Made by a program: the position numbers and the translations under genes. A DNA stretch of 14,549 bases from Bacteroidales bacterium UBA1751 (GTDB lineage Bacteria > Bacteroidota > Bacteroidia > Bacteroidales > UBA932): the NCBI GenBank assembly GCA_002315995.1, contig DCHN01000082.1, forward strand, positions 287 through 14,835, written 5' to 3'. Under the pieces are notes generated by a model that made no database searches, had not been told where the DNA came from, and saw only the letters and a list, made by a program, of their open reading frames with translations. The first letter of the stretch is position 1, and each line of letters opens with the position of its first letter. Shown in pieces: positions 1 to 5,895 of this stretch.

Positions 1-77
1 GTGTCTGGCCAACACGACTGATGAGAAATGAAATACAGACCAAACAGACCAAAAAGACGATGACAAGATTACAAAGT

Positions 78-130
78 TATTTTTGAGATTCACTTAATAT
101 GGTTTACAGATGGAATTCTTCTTATATTTG
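78..130 (+). promoter_or_regulatory. Candidate promoter region of the deoxynucleoside kinase gene
   Basis: Two octamers match the Bacteroidetes -7 consensus TAnnTTTG: TATTTTTG at 78-85 and TATATTTG at 123-130. Neither has a good TTTG -33 box at the usual 19-21 bp upstream. The second would give a leader of about 25 nt before the ATG at 159, the first about 70 nt. The region is AT-rich, so chance matches are possible and I cannot choose between the two. Bases 1-77 show no gene I can support. Confidence 0.35.
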
Positions 131-158
131 TAGGTTATTGACTTTAAACAGATTTCTT

Positions 159-773
159 ATGCATATAGCCATAGCGGGAAACATTGGAAGCGGCAAGACA
201 ACTCTTACAAAGCTTCTTGCAAAGAATTACGGATGGACTCCAAAGTTTGAGGAGGTTGACTTCAACCCTTATCTGGCAGATTTCTACAATGACATGCAAC
301 GTTGGTCATTCAACCTGCAGATATTCTTCCTCAACCGCAGATTCAAGGATATTGTTGATATAGACAAGAGCACAGAAACAATCATACAGGACAGGAGCAT
401 ATATGAGGATGCCAAGATATTTGCACCCAACCTTCATGCTATGGGGCTTATGAGCACCCGCGACTTTGAGAACTACAGCTCACTCTTTGACCTAATGGTT
501 TCGCTCGTAAAGGCACCCGACCTATTGATTTATCTCAAGGCCTCAATTCCTACTCTGGTGGCTCAGATTCAGAAGCGCGGCCGCGACTTTGAATCGGGAA
601 TAAGAATTGACTACCTGAAGGGCCTCAATGACCTATACAACAATTGGATAGAAAATTACGACTCCGGCAAGAAACTCATTATAAACGTTGACGAGATAAA
701 ATTCGAGGATAACCCTAAGGACCTGAGCGTTGTCATTGACAGAATCAACGCGCAGCTCAACGGACTGTTTTAG
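159..773 (+). CDS. Deoxynucleoside kinase (dNK/dGK family)
   Basis: This 204-residue cytoplasmic protein is predicted to phosphorylate deoxyribonucleosides to 5'-monophosphates using ATP (nucleoside salvage). The P-loop GNIGSGKTT is at residues 7-15, the DRS motif that follows the substrate site is at D78-R79-S80, and an arginine-containing lid-like stretch (KRGRDFESGIR) lies in the C-terminal third. The length fits the bacterial dNK family. An upstream in-frame ATG at 99 exists, but homology as I remember it starts at the MHIAIAGNIG sequence, and a candidate -7 element lies between the two ATGs, so 159 is chosen. Substrate preference (dA, dG, dC or broad) cannot be read from the sequence. 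The next gene is a PfkB kinase of adenosine-kinase type, 134 bp downstream, consistent with but not proof of a salvage pairing. Confidence 0.93.
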   Translation: MHIAIAGNIGSGKTTLTKLLAKNYGWTPKFEEVDFNPYLADFYNDMQRWSFNLQIFFLNRRFKDIVDIDKSTETIIQDRSIYEDAKIFAPNLHAMGLMSTRDFENYSSLFDLMVSLVKAPDLLIYLKASIPTLVAQIQKRGRDFESGIRIDYLKGLNDLYNNWIENYDSGKKLIINVDEIKFEDNPKDLSVVIDRINAQLNGLF

Positions 774-808
774 TGAAACCGAGCATGAAATTTTTCACTT
801 CGCCAACG

Positions 809-828
809 GCGTAAATTATAAATTACGC
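809..828. repeat. AT-rich 20-bp imperfect palindrome in the dNK-PfkB gap
   Basis: GCGTAAATTATAAATTACGC is self-complementary at 18 of 20 positions; only the A-A pair at positions 7 and 14 breaks the dyad. A smaller hairpin, CGCC-AAC-GGCG, overlaps its left end (801-811). No T-run follows, so it does not look like an intrinsic terminator. It could be an operator, an mRNA-end structure, or part of a dispersed intergenic repeat that continues into the GC-rich segment at about 829-867. The 134-bp gap (774-907) holds no TAnnTTTG promoter that I can see. Confidence 0.45.
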
Positions 829-907
829 AAGAGTGCAGCGGAGCAGCCAGGCACCATTCGGGGGAGTAAATAATTGGCAAAACAATTAAAGGAAAAACAT
901 ATCATTT

Positions 908-1906
908 ATGAAATCAATTCTTGGTATAGGCAACGCCCTTACGGACATATTGGCAATTGTGCCGAACGATGAGTGGCTGAAGAAGTTCCATTTGCCAAAA
1001 GGCAGCATGCAGCATGTCGATGGCGCTACAGGAAACAAGATATGGGCGGAGCTCAAAACCTTGGGAGTACAGTATGTACCGGGAGGAAGCGCCGCCAACA
1101 CAATAGCCGGCACATCAATATTCGGAATGCCAAGCGGATTCATAGGCAAGGTGGGTGATGACGAGCTTGGGTCTCTGTTCAAGGCAGCCCAGGAGAACAA
1201 CGGAATAAAGACACAACTCCTCAAGGGAGACCTTCCAAGCGGACGTTCAATGGTATTCGTGACCCGCGAGAATCAGGAGAGAACCTTCGCCGTTTACCTC
1301 GGTTCCGCACTGGAACTCACATCGGAGGACCTCAAGCCTGAGTTCTTCCAGGGATATGACTATTTCCACATTGAAGGATATTTGGTACAGAACCAGAAGC
1401 TGGTACGTACAGCAGTAAAATATGCCAAGGATGCAGGCTGTCTCATATCTCTTGACATGGCCTCATACAACGTTGTGGAGAGCAACGATGCCTTCCTGCA
1501 CGACGTCATAGAGAAATATGTTGACATAGTCTTTGCAAACGAGACCGAGGCCAAGAGCTTCACCAAGATGGAGCCCGAGGATGCCTGCAAGGAGATATCC
1601 AGGATGTGTGATATAGCAATTGTTAAACTTGGCCCTGACGGCTCACTTGTACGCAGAGGAGACGAGGTTTACAGAATAGAGCCATGGCCTGCAACAAGAA
1701 TAGATGCTACCGGAGCAGGTGATATTTATGCCGCAGGATTCCTCTATGGACACTCACTGGGGCTCCCAATCGATGCCTGCGGAAAAATAGGTTCAATAAT
1801 CTCCGCAAAAGTAGTTGAGGTAATCGGCCCTAAAGTTGACGTCCCAAGGTGGAAAGCCGCCAAGGAGGAGATCCGCACTCTCATTGCGGAGTACCAGAAG
1901 GCATAG
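908..1906 (+). CDS. PfkB-family kinase, adenosine-kinase-like
   Basis: This 332-residue cytoplasmic kinase belongs to the ribokinase/PfkB fold. The N-terminal substrate-side motif PGGSAANT is at residues 58-65, and the C-terminal PfkB signature DATGAGDIYAAGF begins at D266; D272 in GAGD is the expected catalytic base. The opening GIGNALTDILA and the segment SLDMASYNVVE resemble Bacteroidetes proteins annotated as adenosine kinase (comparison from memory). A related sugar or nucleoside kinase is the main alternative, because PfkB specificity is hard to read from sequence. The ATG at 908 follows an A-rich leader without a Shine-Dalgarno site. The stop is 8 bp before the next gene, so the two are probably co-transcribed. 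Confidence 0.9.
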   Translation: MKSILGIGNALTDILAIVPNDEWLKKFHLPKGSMQHVDGATGNKIWAELKTLGVQYVPGGSAANTIAGTSIFGMPSGFIGKVGDDELGSLFKAAQENNGIKTQLLKGDLPSGRSMVFVTRENQERTFAVYLGSALELTSEDLKPEFFQGYDYFHIEGYLVQNQKLVRTAVKYAKDAGCLISLDMASYNVVESNDAFLHDVIEKYVDIVFANETEAKSFTKMEPEDACKEISRMCDIAIVKLGPDGSLVRRGDEVYRIEPWPATRIDATGAGDIYAAGFLYGHSLGLPIDACGKIGSIISAKVVEVIGPKVDVPRWKAAKEEIRTLIAEYQKA

Positions 1907-1914
1907 CAACAAAT

Positions 1915-3036
1915 ATGGGTGCACAAATCATAGGAGAGAAGAGTTCGGGGCAGAAGCGAGGAAAACGCCTGCTCAAGATTGTTGAATACCTCCTCATGTT
2001 CCTCCTCGCCTGCGCGCTCCTTTACATCACATTCAAAGGTGTGAAGTGGAGCGATTTCCTCAATGGCCTTGAGGGGTGCAACTGGTGGCTCATAGTACTC
2101 TCCATGATTATAGGCGCATCTGAACTCATATTCAGAGCCCTTCGCTGGAAAATTCTGCTACGCTCCCTCGACAATGACATCACATCAGGCCGTTGCCTCA
2201 ATGGAGTGAACATGGCATTCCTCACCAATTTCATCCTCCCAAGAATGGGAGAGTTCGTCAGGTGCGGAGTCGTAAGCAAAAAGAAGATATCGTTCGAATC
2301 GGCGCTGGGCACCGTTGTGGTGGAGAGGGCATTTGACCTTCTCTGCCTCATTATTCTCGTTCTGGCCATGTTCCTCTTCAACTGGAGCACATTCGGAAGC
2401 TTCCTCTCCGACAAGATATTTGAACCAATGGCAGGAGGGCTATCGCAAGGTATGGTGGCAACAATAATAGCCGTGGCGGTGCTGTTTGTTGCGGGTGTGG
2501 TGGTGTCGTTTGCAGTATGCAAAAGGTATAAGGATAGGAGATTCTTCGGCTTCCTTTACAACATTATCAGCGGCCTCGGAAGCGGTCTGGCCTCAATTGC
2601 AAGAATGAAGCAGAAGGGGCTCTTCATTGTATATACATTGCTGCTTTGGCTATCGTTCTGGTTGACAAGCTATGTCACGCTGGAGGCATTTCAGATTACC
2701 GGTACGCTCGGCGCGGTGAACGGTGCGGGTGAGCCGCTGCTTCTGGGCGGCGCGGATGCGCTCTTTCTGATGATTGTTGGAGCACTCGGATGGGTGGTTC
2801 CGGTGCAGGGCGGAATGGGGGCGTTCCACTTCATTGTGAGTTTGGCACTATCGACAATGTATGGCATATCGCAGAGCAAGGGGGTGGTTTTTGCCACAAT
2901 ATCGCACGAGTCACAGGCAATTGTGATGATAGCAATGGGCCTTGTTTCGCTGGTGCTGCTCTGGAGGGAGAGGCGCTCGCAAAGGGGAGGCCAGGAAAAG
3001 CAGTCGGGAGACCAGGAGCAGCAGGCAATAGAGTAG
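1915..3036 (+). CDS. YbhN/AglD-type flippase-like membrane protein (LPG synthase TM-domain family)
   Basis: This 373-residue polytopic inner-membrane protein belongs to the lysylphosphatidylglycerol synthase TM-region family (UPF0104/YbhN). Hydrophobic segments lie near residues 22-40, 57-73, 140-160, 182-208 and 240-262, with more in the last third. Family-type motifs are ALRWKILL (75-82), LPRMGEFVR (108-116), ERAFDL (137-142) and the late WVVPVQGGMGAFH. There is no soluble transferase domain, so it is not a complete MprF; a role in lipid or lipid-linked substrate transport is inferred only. The reading frame is open back to 1849, but that would overlap the kinase gene by 58 bases; the ATG at 1915, 8 bp after the kinase stop, is the sensible start. 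The last about 20 residues are hydrophilic and Q/E/G-rich. From about 2440 onward codon choice becomes richer in GTG, GCG and GGG than upstream. Confidence 0.85.
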   Translation: MGAQIIGEKSSGQKRGKRLLKIVEYLLMFLLACALLYITFKGVKWSDFLNGLEGCNWWLIVLSMIIGASELIFRALRWKILLRSLDNDITSGRCLNGVNMAFLTNFILPRMGEFVRCGVVSKKKISFESALGTVVVERAFDLLCLIILVLAMFLFNWSTFGSFLSDKIFEPMAGGLSQGMVATIIAVAVLFVAGVVVSFAVCKRYKDRRFFGFLYNIISGLGSGLASIARMKQKGLFIVYTLLLWLSFWLTSYVTLEAFQITGTLGAVNGAGEPLLLGGADALFLMIVGALGWVVPVQGGMGAFHFIVSLALSTMYGISQSKGVVFATISHESQAIVMIAMGLVSLVLLWRERRSQRGGQEKQSGDQEQQAIE

Positions 3037-3059
3037 AATATTAATCAAAACAAATACCT

Positions 3060-4256
3060 ATGAAACAATTACGTTCAAGAACATGCTGGGCAGTTGCCCT
3101 TCTTGCTGTTGCTGTTGCAGCAATCTCATGCAAAAGCGAGGACCCTGCCAGAAAAGCTGCAAGGGAGAGGCTTCAGGCCAACCTTCCGCTTTATGAATCA
3201 ACATTACAGTCTCTCATTGAGAAGGACTCAATTCCAATGATTGACCTCGTTTACTATTCACACGGCGAGACAATTCACATTACAAAGGTGAACCCTAACA
3301 TTTATTCAGAGGACGAGGCTGCCAAGACTCACGTCTTCCAGGGCGCCTCACTGAGCAAGGTTATCTTCTCATACATTGTAATGCAAATGGTCCAGAGGGG
3401 CGAGATTGACCTCAATACTCCGCTCTGCAACTATACAGACATAGAGCGTTTCGAGGCCGTTGGAGATTCAACCAACACCCGCCGCGCAAAGATGATTACC
3501 GCAGCAATGGTTCTCAACCACAGAACAGGCCTCAAGAACTGGGCAACAGGCCCATCATCCGACGAGTGGCCAACCTCCCCAATACAGTTCACCGTAGAGC
3601 CTGACTCATGCTACGGATACTCAGGTGAGGGAATGGCATACCTCCAGAGGGCCGTTGAGGCAATAAAAGGCAAGAGCATCGATGAAATTGCAAAGGAACA
3701 GGTCTTTGACCCGCTCGGAATGGAGCACACAGCATACTGCTGGCTTCCTGAGTATGACACAATTGCCGTTGAGGGCTACAACCGCTCTCTTGTTAACCGC
3801 GGACAGGGACGCCACCCACGCTCAAACGTTGCCTATACAATTCGCACAAATGCCTCCGACTATGCAAAATTTCTCACTGCGATAGTTGAAAAATTCCATA
3901 AACCAGCAACTGAAACCGAAGCGGAGCAGGGTTTGAACGAGGCCGGCTATGAGCTCTTCCTCACACCTCATCCGGAGAAGGCAAAGAGATATTGGAGCGA
4001 AGTACGCGACTGCGACAGCTCAATGTACTGGTGCAACGGCATTGCTCTTGAGAAGAATGCACATCAAGGTAATGTTTACTGGCACTGGGGAGACAACGGC
4101 AGCTTCAGGGCTCTCTTCATGATAGTTCCTGCAAGAGACGAGTTCTTCATCTACTTCACCAACGGCGCGCACGGACACGACATTGTAACCGACATTACAA
4201 AGCTCCTCTTTGAAGACGACGCTCCGTTTGCAGTTGACAACTGGATCAACCTGTAG
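3060..4256 (+). CDS. Lipoprotein serine hydrolase, beta-lactamase/class-C-like fold
   Basis: The 398-residue product begins with a lipoprotein signal peptide: a basic start, a hydrophobic core, and lipobox AISC with the acylated cysteine at C24. The serine beta-lactamase-like (PF00144) active-site motifs are present: SLSK at S97-K100, Y187-S188-G189 in place of the usual YxN, and H342-W343-G344 in place of KTG. This pattern is typical of esterases, D-aminopeptidases and PBP4*-like enzymes rather than antibiotic beta-lactamases. It should act at the membrane face of the periplasm; the substrate is unknown. It follows the membrane-protein gene by 23 bp with no promoter visible between, so it is probably the last gene of that operon. 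The terminator at 4306-4333 lies 50 bp past its stop. A related but longer hydrolase lies on the other side of radA. Confidence 0.9.
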   Translation: MKQLRSRTCWAVALLAVAVAAISCKSEDPARKAARERLQANLPLYESTLQSLIEKDSIPMIDLVYYSHGETIHITKVNPNIYSEDEAAKTHVFQGASLSKVIFSYIVMQMVQRGEIDLNTPLCNYTDIERFEAVGDSTNTRRAKMITAAMVLNHRTGLKNWATGPSSDEWPTSPIQFTVEPDSCYGYSGEGMAYLQRAVEAIKGKSIDEIAKEQVFDPLGMEHTAYCWLPEYDTIAVEGYNRSLVNRGQGRHPRSNVAYTIRTNASDYAKFLTAIVEKFHKPATETEAEQGLNEAGYELFLTPHPEKAKRYWSEVRDCDSSMYWCNGIALEKNAHQGNVYWHWGDNGSFRALFMIVPARDEFFIYFTNGAHGHDIVTDITKLLFEDDAPFAVDNWINL

Positions 4257-4287
4257 ATAGATGTTCAAGGGCTGGTTGAAACGGCTC

Positions 4288-5697
4288 TTAGAATATGGCT
4301 TTAACAAGATCTCCCACAGTGGAGATCTTTTTTATTTGTATCCCACTCCTCTTTGATGCAGGCATCTGTGGAATATTGTTGAACTCCGAGACAAAAATCT
4401 GCTCGAAACCAAGCTTCTCGGCCTCGGTGATTCTCTTCTCAACCTGACTTACGGGCCTTATTTCGCCGCTGAGACCTATTTCTGCGGCAAAAGCCGTTCT
4501 GGCAGGTATTGTAACATCAAAATTTGACGATAGAATTGCAGCCACTACTGCAAGGTCGCAGGCAGGGTCGCTGATACGCAGCCCGCCGGCAATATTGAGG
4601 AAGACATCCTTTGCGCTCAGCTTGAAACCTACTCTCTTTTCAAGGACGGCCAGAAGCATATTCATTCTCCTCACGTCAAAGCCGGTGGCAGAGCGCTGAG
4701 GCATTCCATAAACGGCGCTGCTCACCAGAGACTGTACCTCTATGAGGAAAGGACGGTTGCCATCGACCATGGCTGCAACCGCAACACCGCTCAGATTATC
4801 GCCATGCATAGGAATGAAGAGTTCAGAAGGGTTGAGAATCTCCCTGAGACCCGTTCCGGTCATCTCATATACCGCAAGCTCATCGGTGGAGCCGAACCGG
4901 TTCTTGATTCCCCTTAAAACTCTGTAAGAATGCCTTGTATCTCCCTCAAATTGAAGCACTACATCAACAATATGCTCCAGAACTTTAGGGCCTGCAATTG
5001 TACCATCCTTAGTAATGTGTCCAATGAGAATTACAGGGGTGTTGCTCTCCTTTGCAAAGCGCAGAAGTGACGCTGCACACTCCCTCACCTGTGAGACACT
5101 GCCCGCCGAAGATTCAATAAGCTCGGAGTATATGGTCTGAATGGAGTCAACAATGAGAAGTTCCGGCTGTGTCTCCCTTGCGTGCTTGAGAATATTCTCC
5201 AGAAGTGTCTCGGAGAGAACGTAGCAGTTGCCCATTGCAGAATCCAAGCCCGATATACCTGATGCAAGGCGCTGCGCCCTCATCTTGAGCTGCTTTACAC
5301 TCTCCTCTCCCGAAACATAAAGAGTTTTGAGATTCGGGCATCTCAGAGGTATCTGCAACGAAAGTGTTGATTTGCCAATGCCAGGCTCCCCGCCAATGAG
5401 AATGAGCGAGCCCGGAACTATGCCGCCGCCAAGCACCTTGTCAAGCTCATCAAGGCCTGAGAGTTTTATTCGGGGCTCATCTTCTGTGTGAACCTCACTT
5501 AGCAGCTGCGGCTTGTAGTCTGCAGTGCCAATGAAGGCTCTGCTGCGAGAGGTTCTGCTCTCCTCTCCCTTATCTTTTGACACGAGCTCCTCGTGCATCG
5601 TATTCCACTCCCCGCATGCAGGGCACTGACCCATCCATTTTGGGCTCTCGTTTCCGCAACTTGTGCAGAACCACACCTTCTTTGTCTTTGTAGCCAT
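4288..5697 (-). CDS. radA: DNA repair protein RadA/Sms
   Basis: This 469-residue cytoplasmic protein is a RecA-related branch-migration helicase that helps process recombination intermediates. From the N-terminus: a C4 zinc finger (C11, C14, C25, C28), a RecA-like ATPase with Walker A GEPGIGKST (103-111) and Walker B-type LLIVDSI (180-186), the RadA-specific KNRFG motif (265-269), and a Lon-protease-like C-terminal domain. Length agrees with the family (about 455-460). The frame stays open upstream to 5904, but that extension would run through the promoter and beyond; the start at 5697 gives the conserved start just before the zinc finger, with an AAGGA sequence 7 nt upstream (5705-5709 on the + strand). 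It is convergent with the serine hydrolase on its 3' side and divergent from another on its 5' side. Confidence 0.97.
   Translation of the reverse strand: MATKTKKVWFCTSCGNESPKWMGQCPACGEWNTMHEELVSKDKGEESRTSRSRAFIGTADYKPQLLSEVHTEDEPRIKLSGLDELDKVLGGGIVPGSLILIGGEPGIGKSTLSLQIPLRCPNLKTLYVSGEESVKQLKMRAQRLASGISGLDSAMGNCYVLSETLLENILKHARETQPELLIVDSIQTIYSELIESSAGSVSQVRECAASLLRFAKESNTPVILIGHITKDGTIAGPKVLEHIVDVVLQFEGDTRHSYRVLRGIKNRFGSTDELAVYEMTGTGLREILNPSELFIPMHGDNLSGVAVAAMVDGNRPFLIEVQSLVSSAVYGMPQRSATGFDVRRMNMLLAVLEKRVGFKLSAKDVFLNIAGGLRISDPACDLAVVAAILSSNFDVTIPARTAFAAEIGLSGEIRPVSQVEKRITEAEKLGFEQIFVSEFNNIPQMPASKRSGIQIKKISTVGDLVKAIF
4306..4333 (+). terminator. Rho-independent terminator embedded in the 3' end of radA
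   Basis: AAGATCTCC (4306-4314) pairs perfectly with GGAGATCTT (4321-4329) around the loop CACAGT, and a T-run (4328-4333) follows on the + strand. On the - strand the hairpin is preceded by A's and followed by only a weak T stretch, so it should end transcription of the serine hydrolase operon, not radA. The stem lies within the last codons of radA (stop at 4288-4290). Confidence 0.8.
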
Positions 5698-5714
5698 TGC
5701 AGTATCCTTCTCTG

Positions 5715-5748
5715 GCCGCACCGGATCTCTCCTTTTCCGGCATGCGGC
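5715..5748 (-). promoter_or_regulatory. Strong hairpin in the radA 5' leader
   Basis: Read on the - strand, GCCGCA (5748-5743), a 2-nt bulge, and CCGGA (5740-5736) pair with TCCGG (5725-5721) and TGCGGC (5720-5715). This gives 11 GC-rich pairs around the 10-nt loop AAAGGAGAGA. Given the promoter at 5755-5785, transcription should begin within a few bases of the left arm, so the mRNA would carry this stem at its very 5' end. The loop holds an AAGGAG sequence resembling a ribosome-binding site but too far (about 30 nt) from the ATG. The stem is seen in the sequence; any role in mRNA stability or translation is inferred. Confidence 0.55.
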
Positions 5749-5754
5749 AGATGT

Positions 5755-5785
5755 CAAAGTTACAGCTATTTTTTGCATAGTCAAA
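5755..5785 (-). promoter_or_regulatory. radA promoter, Bacteroidetes type
   Basis: On the - strand TTTG (5785-5782) is followed by exactly 19 bp and then TAACTTTG (5762-5755), a full match to the Bacteroidetes -33/-7 consensus (TTTG ... TAnnTTTG). Transcription would start near 5750, giving a leader of about 50 nt before the radA ATG. Confidence 0.75.
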
Positions 5786-5797
5786 ACTGGGCAAGGC

Positions 5798-5829
5798 GTT
5801 GCATTTACACTATGAATTTGGTAAATTTG
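5798..5829 (+). promoter_or_regulatory. Promoter of the serine hydrolase operon
   Basis: TAAATTTG at 5822-5829 matches the -7 consensus TAnnTTTG. GTTG at 5798-5801, 20 bp upstream, is a three-of-four match to the -33 box. The predicted leader before the ATG at 5896 is about 60 nt and A/T-rich. It is divergent from the radA promoter; the two -33 boxes are 12 bp apart (5786-5797), so the two polymerase sites lie very close. Confidence 0.6.
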
Positions 5830-5895
5830 CAAGTTATATATTGCGTATAAAGCAACCTTATTTGAAATATTTATCAAAACAACAAACATAAAGCT

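Noticed and set aside
1..98. Possible 3' end of an upstream gene at the left edge
   Set aside because: Several short open stretches end here, but none is long enough to identify or to prefer one strand or frame.
2022..2522. 166-codon open frame on the - strand
   Set aside because: It lies entirely opposite the membrane-protein gene, has no recognisable domain and a composition dictated by the other strand.
5803..5826. Inverted repeat ATTTAC/GTAAAT overlapping the forward promoter as a regulator site
   Set aside because: A 6-bp dyad with a 12-bp spacer is expected by chance in such AT-rich DNA, and there is no other support.
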